Positions 1 to 8,472 of a DNA stretch of 15,546 nucleotides are shown one piece after another (the first letter of the stretch is position 1; every line of letters starts with the position of its first letter). The notes beneath the pieces are model-generated. The model worked only from the letters and a program-made list of their open reading frames with translations. It made no database searches and had not been told where the DNA came from. The stretch comes from an uncultured Lachnospiraceae bacterium (lineage in GTDB: Bacteria > Bacillota > Clostridia > Lachnospirales > Lachnospiraceae). Position numbers and translations under genes: made by a program. The stretch lies in assembly GCA_946406305.1 (NCBI GenBank), contig CAMJKC010000021.1, forward strand, positions 1 through 15,546. Reading direction: 5' to 3'.

Positions 1-368
1 AATATAGCATTGAAATCTCCACCAGCTAATCTTAAAATCATTCTAAATGGGCATCCCAAAAACATAAGTGCACCTATAACTACAAAAGCACCTAATATAA
101 ATCTTGTAAAAGGACTTGAGCCACCATGTGACTTAAATTCTTTTGTGCCAAATGAAATAAGTAAACTTCCTAATACAATACCGATTATTTCAGGTCTTAT
201 GTATTGAACAGCTCCTGCTCTGTGAAGTCCGAGACCACCAGCTGTATCTCTAACGAAGCAAGCTATACAAAATCCCATATTTGCTGGATTGCCTAAAAAA
301 ACAAGTATTGGTGCTATAAGACCAACTATAATACCTGAGCAAATTACTAAATTTTTTTCATTTTTCAT
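1..368 (-). CDS. yedE: YedE-type selenium/sulfur transport membrane protein (partial)
   Basis: N-terminal 122 residues of a membrane protein running leftward off the window. Reading the minus strand from ATG at 368 (AGGAG-type RBS at about 374-380) gives hydrophobic segments at about residues 9-27, 58-73 and 88-105. Between them are conserved-looking stretches: NPANMGFCIACFVRDTAG, with Cys34 and Cys37, then HRAGAVQYIRPEIIG and GCPFRMILRLAGGDF, with Cys106. I recognise this as the YeeE/YedE family, specifically the form linked to selenium metabolism; paired cysteines in this family carry the chalcogen. The partners next to it here, a LysR regulator, tRNA-Sec and selA, fit a role in supplying selenium for selenocysteine and selenophosphate synthesis. 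The C-terminal part lies outside the window. Transport of a selenium species is inferred from family and context. Confidence 0.85.
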   Translation of the reverse strand, partial: MKNEKNLVICSGIIVGLIAPILVFLGNPANMGFCIACFVRDTAGGLGLHRAGAVQYIRPEIIGIVLGSLLISFGTKEFKSHGGSSPFTRFILGAFVVIGALMFLGCPFRMILRLAGGDFNAI

Positions 369-401
369 ATAAACTCTCCTAAAAATATTGATTATATGGG
401 A

Positions 402-430
402 ATTATAGTATTAAAAAAATGTAAAAGCAA
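402..430 (-). promoter_or_regulatory. Promoter for yedE (TTGCTT-N17-TATAAT)
   Basis: On the minus strand, TTGCTT (430-425) and a perfect TATAAT (407-402) are 17 bp apart. This places transcription start near 395, ahead of the AGGAG site and the ATG at 368. Sigma-A type, prediction only. Confidence 0.6.
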
Positions 431-487
431 ATTAAAAAAAATAATAATATGGCTAATATATTAAAAAAAATTATAAATTAAAAAATA

Positions 488-516
488 TTGAAGAAATAAT
501 TAAAAAATGATAAAAT
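488..516 (+). promoter_or_regulatory. Promoter for the LysR regulator (TTGAAG-N17-TAAAAT)
   Basis: TTGAAG at 488-493 and TAAAAT at 511-516 are separated by 17 bp, 28 bp ahead of the LysR start. With the yedE promoter this makes a compact divergent control region (369-544) in which a LysR protein would be expected to bind. I could not fix a convincing T-N11-A operator by eye because the region is nearly all A and T. Confidence 0.5.
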
Positions 517-544
517 ATAAAAAATCTATGTTTTTAAGGCGAAT

Positions 545-1435
545 ATGGAATTTAGAGAATTAAAATCGTTAGTGACAATATATGAGTATGGAAGTTTTAC
601 TAAAGCAGCTGAGAAGTTATATATTTCTCAACCAGCAATAAGTGTACACATAAAATCTTTAGAAGATGAGTTAAAATTTAAAATTTTCAAGAGGAGCACA
701 AAAGGTATTACTTTTACTTCTAAAGGGTATGAATTGTATGAATTTGCACTAAAAGTTCTTGCGGCTGAAGAAAGTTTTTTAAAAAAAGTAAATATAGATG
801 ATGATAGTTTTTTGAAAATAGGTGCTTCTTCTATACCTTCTGCTTATTTATTGCCAGAGATAATTAAAAATTTTAAAGAAAAAAATTCTCATGCGAGTTT
901 TAATATAATTCAAGGTGATAGTAGGGATATAATAAATTTATTAGATGAAGGTATTATTGAAGTTGGTTTTATTGGTATGGAATGTGATAATAAAAATATT
1001 ATATCAAAAAGTTTTTATAAAGATGAGATGGTTATTATTACACCAAATACAAAAGAATTTAAGAATTTGAAAGATGATATAAAAGATATAAAGAAGATAT
1101 TTACTATGCCGTTTGTAATGAGAGAAGAAGGAAGTGGAACAAAAGATAAAGTAGAAAAAATGCTTGATAGCATAAAGGTAGATATAAATAAGTTAAACAT
1201 AATGGCAAGAGTTAAAAACCAAGATACGATTATCAATATGGTAAAAAATGAAATAGCAGTATCAATAGTTTCAAGAAAATCAATTGAGGCTGAAGAAAAT
1301 AACAAGAGTGTGTTAGTTTTTCATTTGCCAAAAAAGAATAGTGAAAGAAACTTAAATATAATATATTCAAATAAGAAAATTAAAAAGAAAATATTAAAAT
1401 CATTTATAGAATTTGTAAGTGATTATAATAAATAG
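545..1435 (+). CDS. LysR-family regulator, selenium-metabolism associated
   Basis: A 296-residue protein of normal LysR length. The N-terminal winged helix-turn-helix spans about residues 1-60 and includes the typical string GSFTKAAEKLYISQPAISVH, followed by LEDEL and the wing. A periplasmic-binding-like effector domain covers about residues 88-290 (ASSIPSAYLLPEII onward). ATG 545 follows AAGGCGA at 536-542. It is divergent from yedE and is followed within 30 bp by tRNA-Sec and then selA. A LysR subfamily named for association with selenium metabolism sits in exactly this setting in clostridia, so I infer that it senses selenium or sulfur status and controls yedE and perhaps its own cluster. 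The effector is not known from the sequence. Confidence 0.85.
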   Translation: MEFRELKSLVTIYEYGSFTKAAEKLYISQPAISVHIKSLEDELKFKIFKRSTKGITFTSKGYELYEFALKVLAAEESFLKKVNIDDDSFLKIGASSIPSAYLLPEIIKNFKEKNSHASFNIIQGDSRDIINLLDEGIIEVGFIGMECDNKNIISKSFYKDEMVIITPNTKEFKNLKDDIKDIKKIFTMPFVMREEGSGTKDKVEKMLDSIKVDINKLNIMARVKNQDTIINMVKNEIAVSIVSRKSIEAEENNKSVLVFHLPKKNSERNLNIIYSNKKIKKKILKSFIEFVSDYNK

Positions 1436-1464
1436 ATAATATACATTTATTATATAATTGATAT

Positions 1465-1554
1465 GGAGATAGGTGGATAGCTGGTGCGTCTCGCGGTCTT
1501 CAAAACCGTTGTGGGAAATATAATCCCAAGTAGGTTCGATTCCTACCGTCTCCG
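1465..1554 (+). tRNA. selC: tRNA-Sec (anticodon TCA)
   Basis: A 90-nt tRNA with the selenocysteine hallmarks. The anticodon loop CTTCAAA is at 1498-1504 with TCA at 1500-1502. It has a long variable arm (stem TGGGA/TCCCA) and a T arm GTAGG-TTCGATT-CCTAC at 1530-1546, and it ends in discriminator G. No CCA is encoded, as TTTTT follows. Oddities: the acceptor pairing GGAGATA/CGTCTCC has an A-C mismatch at pair 7. Only 12 nt lie between T loop and discriminator, against 13 in the E. coli molecule, so the acceptor plus T stack is 7+5 or 8+4. The D stem pairs best as GAT-GC/GC-GTC with A1479 bulged. Its place immediately before selA supports the call. Its start, 29 bp behind lysR, leaves room for cotranscription or for an own -10 (TATAAT at 1453-1458) that lacks a good -35. 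Confidence 0.93.
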
Positions 1555-1584
1555 TTTTTATCATTTTAATAGGAGATGTTATAT

Positions 1585-2964
1585 ATGGACAAAAATATTT
1601 TGTTAAGAGAAATACCTCAAGTTGATGAGGTGCTAAATTCAAAAGAAGTATCTAAATTTGTAAATGATTATCCTCATAGTATACTTGTCTCTGCTGTAAG
1701 AGATATCTTAAATCAAATCAGAAACGATATCAAAAATGAAAAAATAATTGCAGTGCCTAATGTAGAAGAGATGGCAGTGGCAATTAAAAAAAATGTTGAA
1801 ACTAAAGCGACACCACACATAAGACCAGTGATAAATGCCACAGGTGTAGTTTTGCATACAAATTTTGGGAGAGCACCTTTATCAAAAAGTGCAGTTAATA
1901 TGATAGAGAAAGTAGCGAGTGATTATATAAATTTAGAGTATGATATAAAAAAAGGAACAAGAGGCTCAAGACATGACCATATAGAAAACATAATAACAAG
2001 CCTCACTGGATTTGAATCTTGTATGGTTGTGAATAATAATGCAGCAGCTACAATGATAGTCTTATCAACTATTGCAAAAAATAAAGAAGTGATAGTATCA
2101 AGAGGAGAGCTTATAGAAATAGGAGGTTCTTTTAGAGTTCCAGATGTCATGAGTGAAAGTGGTGCAATATTAAAAGAAGTTGGGACTACAAATAAAACTA
2201 AAGTTAAAGATTATGAAAATGCATATAATGAAAATGTAGCAGCCTTTTTAAAAGTTCACACAAGTAATTACAAAATCATAGGGTTTACAGAAGAAGTGTC
2301 AATAGAAGAGATGGTAAATTTGGGTAGGAAATATAATACCCCAGTTATATATGACTTAGGAAGTGGTTTGTTTGTAAATCTTGAATCAATAGGGATAAAT
2401 GAGCCAACTATACCAGAAATAGAAAAAGCAGGTGTTGATATAGCTATGTTCAGTGGTGATAAATTACTTGGAGGCCCACAAGCAGGTATTATAGTTGGAA
2501 AGAAAAAATATATAGATGAGATGAAAAAGAATCCATTAGCGAGAATATTAAGAGTTGATAAGTTTACAATTGCAGCACTTTTTGCAACACTTTACGAGTA
2601 TTATGATGAAAAAAAAGCGATAGAGAATATACCGATTTTGAATATGCTAACCGTAAGTGAAGAAAAATTAAAAGAAAAAGCAAATAAATTAGAGAAAATA
2701 ATAAAAGAGAAAAACAGCAAATTGAATATAGCGGTAGAAAAGTGTGATGACCAGGTAGGAGGAGGCGCAGCACCAGGAGTGTTGCTTAATGGTTATGCAG
2801 TTAGTGTTATGTCAACTCTTCCAGCAGAAAAAGTTGAGAGAATATTGAGAGGTCAAAAAGTTCCTATAATAGTAAGAGTGAATCATGAAAAAGTATTGAT
2901 AGATGTTAGATGTATAGAAGAAAAAGATTTTGACAAGGTTGCAGAAGCTTTGGTCTCAGTATAG
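1585..2964 (+). CDS. selA: L-seryl-tRNA(Sec) selenium transferase (selenocysteine synthase)
   Basis: PLP enzyme that converts Ser-tRNA(Sec) to Sec-tRNA(Sec) using selenophosphate. The 459 residues match the usual SelA length. Visible landmarks are the N-terminal domain beginning with LLREIPQVDEVL, then RPVINATGVVLHTNFGRAPL, a LEYD..KGTRGSRHDH stretch, VNNNAAA, and the PLP-lysine motif SGDKLLGGPQAG, with Lys293 encoded at 2461-2463 (equivalent to E. coli Lys295). I start at ATG 1585 because an earlier in-frame ATG at 1576 directly abuts the AGGAG site (1571-1575) and leaves no spacing; 1585 has 9 nt. It lies 30 bp behind tRNA-Sec, so substrate and enzyme are probably cotranscribed. selB is not next to it, unlike in many clostridia. 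Confidence 0.96.
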   Translation: MDKNILLREIPQVDEVLNSKEVSKFVNDYPHSILVSAVRDILNQIRNDIKNEKIIAVPNVEEMAVAIKKNVETKATPHIRPVINATGVVLHTNFGRAPLSKSAVNMIEKVASDYINLEYDIKKGTRGSRHDHIENIITSLTGFESCMVVNNNAAATMIVLSTIAKNKEVIVSRGELIEIGGSFRVPDVMSESGAILKEVGTTNKTKVKDYENAYNENVAAFLKVHTSNYKIIGFTEEVSIEEMVNLGRKYNTPVIYDLGSGLFVNLESIGINEPTIPEIEKAGVDIAMFSGDKLLGGPQAGIIVGKKKYIDEMKKNPLARILRVDKFTIAALFATLYEYYDEKKAIENIPILNMLTVSEEKLKEKANKLEKIIKEKNSKLNIAVEKCDDQVGGGAAPGVLLNGYAVSVMSTLPAEKVERILRGQKVPIIVRVNHEKVLIDVRCIEEKDFDKVAEALVSV

Positions 2965-2975
2965 ATATAAAATAA

Positions 2976-3006
2976 AACTTTTTTATATTAGCAAAAGTTA
3001 TTTTTT
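2976..3006 (+). terminator. Possible weak terminator after selA
   Basis: AACTTTT (2976-2982) pairs with AAAAGTT (2993-2999) across a 10-nt loop and is followed by six T. The stem is A/T-rich with one G-C pair, so termination is probably partial. Confidence 0.35.
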
Positions 3007-3027
3007 ATTATTGAAAGGGGAAGAGTT

Positions 3028-6000
3028 ATGCTTGAATTATTGATTTTTCTTTTTGTTATTTCTCCATTTATAGCAATTACTATGATGATTTGTTTAATTT
3101 CTGTAAATAGAAATAAAAATGAATTACAGAAAGAAAATGAAGAATTAAAAGAATATCTTTCATTTTACAAAAGAAAATATGGAAAACTTGATGAAAAAGA
3201 AATTGTTGAAATAAAAAATGAAGTTAAAAATGCAGAAAATAACTTTCGTAAGGATGAACAGATAATAAAAGAAGAAGTTTATGAGTATAAATCACAAAAC
3301 AATATACATAAGGAAGAAGAAAATGATAAAAGCATTGCATTGAGTAAGATAATAAAAGACTATATTGACAAAAATAATATTTCACAAGGAAATTTATTTT
3401 TTGCTTTAGGTGTAGTGTTCATAAGTATAGCGGGAATAGTATTTGCAACTACTACTTGGAGTGTTATTCCTAATATTCATAAAATTTTAATAATATTCAT
3501 AGTTTCTCTTATATTAAATTTTTTATCAAATATTGCAAACAAAAAATTTAAACTATTTAAGACTTCATTAACACTGTATGTGTTGTTTTGTATTATAACT
3601 TCTCTAATACCACTTTCAATGGGATATTTTCATATGTTGGGTGAATATTTATCTATAAGTGGTGTTGGGAAGTTTTTACTTTATGCTATTTCACTATTAG
3701 TATTTATTGTGCTTTTTTTAATATATGCTATAAAAAACAAATTAAAAAAGGTAACAACATATTTGTTGTATGCAGTTAATGTTGAAATTTTACTATTAAC
3801 ATTAAATTTTACAAAAAGATTTGATTTAATAATGTGTATATTGTCATTATACAATTTAATTTTAATGATAGTAGCAAATGTTTTTAAAGAAAAAAGATTT
3901 TTGATAAGCACTAAAGAAGTAAAAGAAGTATCAAATAATACACTATTATTACTTTCAATTTTAAGCATAACAAATATGAGTAGTGGAATACTTATGACTC
4001 TATTATCTATTTATTTTGCTATTTTATATGTGAATAATAATATAAAAGTAGAACACAAAAAATTTGATTTTTATAAATATATTATTGCATCAGTATTCTT
4101 AATTATCTCTTGTCTAAGATTTAATGTGGGTTATGATTTTTTATGGACTACAGAATATCTTACTTTTATTACAATTGTATTGTCTATTTTACTATTATGT
4201 TTTGATAAATTGAAAAGTAGTAGTTTTATATACATGTTTTATATAATGGTAGGGACATTAATTATTTCTATAGGCAGAGATTTTAGCTTTGAAGCAATAA
4301 CTGTGCCTTATTTAATTTCAATTTTGTCTAATTTAATTGCTGTAATTATATTATGTATTAAGTCAAAAGTTAAAATATTTAAATATATCAAAACTATATA
4401 TTGTATATTTTTAATCGTATCTATATGTAAATATTTATACAATACTTATTCTATTTCTCTATTTTATGTATCTATATGTATGAATTTGCTTTTAATAACA
4501 GCATATATAATTTCAAATGCTGTTAATTTGAAATTGTTTAAAGATAAATTTGCAGATGTTTTTACCAATATAACATATAGTGGTCTTGTTTTTATATCTG
4601 TTATAGCTACTGTAACTCATTTAAGAACTTATGATACATTTACAAAAAGAATTATTATATATAGTATTTTATTATTATTTCAGGTTTTTATAAATAAATT
4701 CAATCAAAAAGTTTATAAAAATAGTTTAGTAAGTAGGGTGAATATAATTGAAGATATAGTATTGTTTTTAGTCAATTGTTTAGTGATCAAGATTAATCCT
4801 ATAGCCTGTGTTATTAACTTTTCTTCTATATTCTATGACTATATTAAATTAAAGAATAATGAAGGTAAAAAAATATATGAATATATTCTTATGTTTTCTT
4901 ATTTAATATATGTAAACCTATTGGCTTATTTTATACTGCCAGAGTATAGAATTATAGTTCTTTTAATTTTTATAGTTATATATTTTGTGCTGTTGAATAT
5001 TATAAATAATATAAAAATAAAACAAATTGACTTAAAAATGGTAGACATAACAGTAATAATCAATTTGATTAGCATATATTTGATAGAATTAATGTTTTAC
5101 AATTATAAATTTATAAATATGATTTTCATACTTATAGCTTTCAATATTTTACTTATATATTTGTATGCTTTTAGAAATAATAATTATAAAAAAGTTATAG
5201 AAGTTGTTATTCAATTAACAATTATAAAACTCCTTTTTTGGTGTGAGGAAGGAAACAATTATTATACATTTGGGCTCTTTTATGAAATTGTTTATTCTTC
5301 AACTTTTTTCTGGTATTATATTTTGCTTATGATTATTTCTGTTATGAGAATATATATTGGAATTGGAGAAAATAAAAATGCTGTAAATGATAAAGAATAT
5401 TTTGTAAACAAAATTCGAAATTGTATATTTGGTATAACAAAATATTCTATGCCTACTTCAATAGTTATATGTATGTTTAGATTAATATTTAGAGATGAAT
5501 TCTATAATTATTATTCATATAATTTTTATATACTTACCATTTTTCTTGCTATATATTTAATTTCTATATTGATAAAATTAAAAATTCAAAATAATAAATA
5601 TGAAAGTAAGAATTTTAAATCACTAATAATATGTCAATTATTTACTATGCAATATTTATTTATTGACTTAATAAATATTAACTTATTGAGAGTTTCAAAA
5701 TATTTTAAATTTAATTTTGTGTTTTTTGACATTTTGTTTTTTTTAGTTATAATAAATGCTATTTTACTGTTGTTATATAGGAGTTTTATTTATAAATTTA
5801 TATATAATAGAACATTAAATAATAATATAACAAGTGATAATTTGTTAACTTTTGATAAAGCACTATTTAATGTAAAGAAAGTATATGCTAAAGTGATTAA
5901 AACTATAGTTATTTTTGGCGGGTTGTTGGTTATTTTATATATAATGAATTATGTATATTTTATTAATGGAAGTAAATATATTAAAATAAGCAGTCTAGGA

Positions 6001-6996
6001 GAAGTACCACAAATTATATTAGTATTTGAGTATATAATTCTTGCAATAATGTTAAACATAGTAATTGTGAAAGAGAGTTATAATAAGATTGTAAAAGTTT
6101 TAATATATTTTATTCCATATATATGTTTGAATTTATTTAACTTTTTTATGCAATGGGATTATGAAAATGTAATTAGTTATTATAATTTTAAAATCATAAG
6201 TTATTATATTTTTAAACTCATAAGTGTTGTAGTTATATTTATAATTTATTATATTTTGACATTTGTAATAAAAAATAAAAAATTTAAGATTGAATTTAAA
6301 AATATAAATATTGACATAAGTTATTTTGCGATTGCAAATATTTCTATGATAATTTATTTTAATAAATGTATATATTTGCTTTCTTATCTTATGCTTCTTA
6401 AATATATAGTTATGATAGATTGGTTTTTTGCATGCTTATTTATTTTGCAGTTTATGGGACTTAATAAAAAATTTAATAAAATTATTTATTCGCTATCTCT
6501 TTTATGTTTAATGGCAGCACTACTAAGTCAAAATATTATAAATTTATTAAATTATAAAGAAGAGTATTATTTACTTGTTTTGACATTTGTAATATATATA
6601 TTAGATAAGTGCATATGGAAGTTTAAAGAAAAAGTATCAAGTAAAATATGGATTATTTATCATACATTTTCTTTTTTAATTATTTTTAGTAAAGTTTTAA
6701 TAAATAATTTAATTATAAATACAATATTATTTGGAATAGTTATGGTAGTTTTGTTGTTTATATCATTTATAATAAAAAAATATTATCATTTTATTATAAC
6801 TACAATATTTATGATTATTACAGCAATATATGTTACGAGAAATTTCTGGTTAAATATAGCATGGTGGATGTATTTACTGATTGTAGGAATTCTTCTTATT
6901 GTATTTGCAACAAAAAATGAGCAATTGAAAAAAGAGAATAAGGATTTAATAAAAGAAATAAATCATAAAATAAGGAAATATTTAAATGGGTATTAA
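3028..6996 (+). CDS. Giant polytopic membrane protein, function unknown (1322 aa)
   Basis: The N-terminal hydrophobic segment (about residues 2-26) is followed by a charged, Glu/Lys-rich stretch of about 85 residues (28-112) that looks like a coiled coil. Dozens of hydrophobic segments then cover residues 120-1300, and the tail is short and basic. The first membrane repeat, GNLFFALGVVFISIAGIVFA followed by TTTW, resembles the opening of the large DUF2157/SCO7613-type multi-spanning proteins common in clostridia. No catalytic motif is visible. RBS AAAGGGGAAG precedes ATG 3028. The gene is extremely A/T-rich (many ATA, TTA and TTT codons), which follows from its membrane composition. Its end overlaps a 39-aa frame by 11 bp. 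A structural, envelope-sensing or polymer-export role is possible; nothing here decides. Confidence 0.75.
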   Translation: MLELLIFLFVISPFIAITMMICLISVNRNKNELQKENEELKEYLSFYKRKYGKLDEKEIVEIKNEVKNAENNFRKDEQIIKEEVYEYKSQNNIHKEEENDKSIALSKIIKDYIDKNNISQGNLFFALGVVFISIAGIVFATTTWSVIPNIHKILIIFIVSLILNFLSNIANKKFKLFKTSLTLYVLFCIITSLIPLSMGYFHMLGEYLSISGVGKFLLYAISLLVFIVLFLIYAIKNKLKKVTTYLLYAVNVEILLLTLNFTKRFDLIMCILSLYNLILMIVANVFKEKRFLISTKEVKEVSNNTLLLLSILSITNMSSGILMTLLSIYFAILYVNNNIKVEHKKFDFYKYIIASVFLIISCLRFNVGYDFLWTTEYLTFITIVLSILLLCFDKLKSSSFIYMFYIMVGTLIISIGRDFSFEAITVPYLISILSNLIAVIILCIKSKVKIFKYIKTIYCIFLIVSICKYLYNTYSISLFYVSICMNLLLITAYIISNAVNLKLFKDKFADVFTNITYSGLVFISVIATVTHLRTYDTFTKRIIIYSILLLFQVFINKFNQKVYKNSLVSRVNIIEDIVLFLVNCLVIKINPIACVINFSSIFYDYIKLKNNEGKKIYEYILMFSYLIYVNLLAYFILPEYRIIVLLIFIVIYFVLLNIINNIKIKQIDLKMVDITVIINLISIYLIELMFYNYKFINMIFILIAFNILLIYLYAFRNNNYKKVIEVVIQLTIIKLLFWCEEGNNYYTFGLFYEIVYSSTFFWYYILLMIISVMRIYIGIGENKNAVNDKEYFVNKIRNCIFGITKYSMPTSIVICMFRLIFRDEFYNYYSYNFYILTIFLAIYLISILIKLKIQNNKYESKNFKSLIICQLFTMQYLFIDLININLLRVSKYFKFNFVFFDILFFLVIINAILLLLYRSFIYKFIYNRTLNNNITSDNLLTFDKALFNVKKVYAKVIKTIVIFGGLLVILYIMNYVYFINGSKYIKISSLGEVPQIILVFEYIILAIMLNIVIVKESYNKIVKVLIYFIPYICLNLFNFFMQWDYENVISYYNFKIISYYIFKLISVVVIFIIYYILTFVIKNKKFKIEFKNINIDISYFAIANISMIIYFNKCIYLLSYLMLLKYIVMIDWFFACLFILQFMGLNKKFNKIIYSLSLLCLMAALLSQNIINLLNYKEEYYLLVLTFVIYILDKCIWKFKEKVSSKIWIIYHTFSFLIIFSKVLINNLIINTILFGIVMVVLLFISFIIKKYYHFIITTIFMIITAIYVTRNFWLNIAWWMYLLIVGILLIVFATKNEQLKKENKDLIKEINHKIRKYLNGY

Positions 6997-7105
6997 ATTA
7001 ATTTTAAGAGAAATGAGAGCAACAGATAAGCAACTTCGTTTAACTCGTAAAGATATTAAGGAAAATGTCGCAAAACTTAAGAAACAAATCCAATCAAATA
7101 AATAG
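6986..7105 (+). CDS. Small basic protein (39 aa), unrecognised
   Basis: ATG 6986 lies 7 nt behind AAGGAAA (6972-6978) and overlaps the last 11 bp of the giant membrane gene. The frame encodes a Lys/Arg-rich, probably helical peptide (MGIKLILREMRATDK at the start, VAKLKKQIQSNK at the end) and stops at TAG 7103-7105, immediately overlapping the RBS of the next gene. It uses CGT for arginine twice in a region that otherwise prefers AGA. The overlap upstream and tight spacing downstream suggest translational coupling in one operon. It matches no family I know. It could also be a fortuitous frame. Confidence 0.5.
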   Translation: MGIKLILREMRATDKQLRLTRKDIKENVAKLKKQIQSNK

Positions 7106-7116
7106 GAGGATTGAAT

Positions 7117-7368
7117 ATGGAAATAAAGGAAAAACTTCAACCATATTTTGATAAGGATATTGTTTCTATATCTACTGATGATAAATATTATTATGTCATA
7201 TTAGACGATGGTGATTTTGTTAAAACTATTTATAGAGTTGATTTAGAAAATAAAATTATAGAGACAAATACTATAGCAATGCCCAAATTATTAGGATTAA
7301 AAGGTGTAAATTATAAAAAAGATATTATTGTTATTAATGTGTTCGAATTAAATAACTTAAATATATAA
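7117..7368 (+). CDS. Small hypothetical protein (83 aa)
   Basis: The protein starts MEIKEKLQPYF and is acidic and beta-rich looking (DKYYYVILDDGDFVKTIYRV, then a VINVFEL end). No membrane segment and no family I recognise. AGGAGGA at 7104-7110 sets the start at ATG 7117, 6 nt away; the TTG at 7111 touches the Shine-Dalgarno sequence and cannot be the start. It sits 11 bp behind the 39-aa frame and therefore probably belongs to the operon of the giant membrane protein. The pattern of alternating hydrophobic residues suggests a small beta-sheet protein, but no function is proposed. Confidence 0.65.
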   Translation: MEIKEKLQPYFDKDIVSISTDDKYYYVILDDGDFVKTIYRVDLENKIIETNTIAMPKLLGLKGVNYKKDIIVINVFELNNLNI

Positions 7369-7413
7369 AACTGTATTAATTAAAAAAATATAACAAAGGG
7401 AGGGGTGTTTACT

Positions 7414-8358
7414 ATGAGTAAATTATTATTAACAGGAGTTGGTGGAAATCTTGGTTCAGAGGCAGCAAGAGTATTGCTTGAACTTTGTAAAAAAGAAGAT
7501 TTGATATTTGTGGGTTATAATGAAGAGGTACTTAAAGAATATGCAAAACAAGGAGTTGAAACAAGGGTTGCAGATTTCAATAATTACGAAGGTTTAGAAG
7601 ACGCTTTTAAAGGTGCTGATAGACTTGCACTTATTTCTATGCCTTTTGTTGGAGAAAAAAGACAGAAAGCACAAAAGAATGTAGTAGATGCAGCAAAGGC
7701 TTCAGGAGTTAAACAGATTATATACACATCTTTAGTTAATGCTGGAGATGAGACAAATCCTTCAGTAGAGAAGAAAGACCATATTTATACGGAGAATTAC
7801 ATTAAAGAAGTTGGGCTTGATTATATTTTTCTTCGCAATTCGCAATATGCAGAAGCTATGATTACCAATTATTTTACTTATGTAAAAGGTGATGGTGTAT
7901 TAAAAAATAGTCAAGGTGATGGAAAGATGGCATATATATCAAGAAAAGATTGTGCGAAAGCCGTTGCCTATGCCTTATATAGAGGAAAAGAATATAGTCA
8001 TGCAACTCTTAATATTAATGGGCCAGAACTTATGACAATAACTGAATTTATAAACATTGGAAATAAAGTCACAGGGAATAATGTTTCTTATAAAGAAATT
8101 ACTGATGAAGAAAATTATCAAGTATTTGATGCAATGGGAGTTCCAAGGACAACAGATGGTGTATTTAAAAAAGGCTCTGAGGCTCCATTTTCATCTGACG
8201 GAATGGTGACATTTGCTCAGGCGATAAGGCTTGGAAAGATGGATACATTTACTGATGACTTTAAAAAGCTTACAGGTTCAGATGCAATAACAGTAAAATA
8301 TATGTTTGAGCACTATGAAGATTTTCAGATTGGAGAAAGACATTCTAAAGATTCATAA
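7414..8358 (+). CDS. NmrA-like NAD(P)-binding oxidoreductase (314 aa)
   Basis: Atypical short-chain dehydrogenase fold. The dinucleotide-binding glycine motif TGVGGNLG is at residues 7-14, with VADFNN at about 52-57 (end of the cofactor loop region) and IIYTSLVNAG at 102-111. No Tyr-x-x-x-Lys catalytic pair stands out, as is usual for the NmrA/QorB (YtfG) branch of NAD(P)H:quinone reductases and redox sensors. The C-terminal half (NGPELMTITEFINIGNKVTG) is the substrate-side domain. ATG 7414 lies about 10 nt behind the strong GGGAGG (7398-7403); an in-frame GTG at 7405 falls inside the RBS and is rejected. Its codon use, with more GC-rich codons than the preceding membrane gene, is ordinary for a soluble protein. 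The substrate is unknown. Confidence 0.85.
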   Translation: MSKLLLTGVGGNLGSEAARVLLELCKKEDLIFVGYNEEVLKEYAKQGVETRVADFNNYEGLEDAFKGADRLALISMPFVGEKRQKAQKNVVDAAKASGVKQIIYTSLVNAGDETNPSVEKKDHIYTENYIKEVGLDYIFLRNSQYAEAMITNYFTYVKGDGVLKNSQGDGKMAYISRKDCAKAVAYALYRGKEYSHATLNINGPELMTITEFINIGNKVTGNNVSYKEITDEENYQVFDAMGVPRTTDGVFKKGSEAPFSSDGMVTFAQAIRLGKMDTFTDDFKKLTGSDAITVKYMFEHYEDFQIGERHSKDS

Positions 8359-8400
8359 ATTAAAATATTAAAATTTTGTAAATATATAGAGTAAAATTAC

Positions 8401-8429
8401 TTGAAGATTTTATATTGGTGAAATAAGTT
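8401..8429 (+). promoter_or_regulatory. Candidate promoter for the HD-domain gene
   Basis: TTGAAG (8401-8406), 17 bp, then TAAGTT (8424-8429), lies 43 bp ahead of the HD-domain start. The -35 is good and the -10 only fair. Confidence 0.35.
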
Positions 8430-8472
8430 TAAATAGTTAATGGCTAAAATTGTATGGTAAGGAGCAATTAGT

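Noticed and set aside
10..207. Plus-strand open frame within the first 207 bases
   Set aside because: It is antisense to the clearly conserved YedE coding sequence on the minus strand.
1576..1587. ATG at 1576 as the start of selA
   Set aside because: It directly abuts the AGGAG ribosome site (no spacing); ATG 1585 has 9 nt and gives the normal SelA length.
1400..1642. Minus-strand open frame across the tRNA-Sec
   Set aside because: It crosses tRNA-Sec and both flanking gene ends; no RBS and no family resemblance.
7111..7116. TTG at 7111 as start of the 83-aa protein
   Set aside because: It touches AGGAGGA; ATG 7117 has proper spacing.
7405..7413. GTG at 7405 as start of the NmrA-like protein
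   Set aside because: It lies within the GGGAGGGG Shine-Dalgarno stretch; ATG 7414 starts directly at the Rossmann strand.
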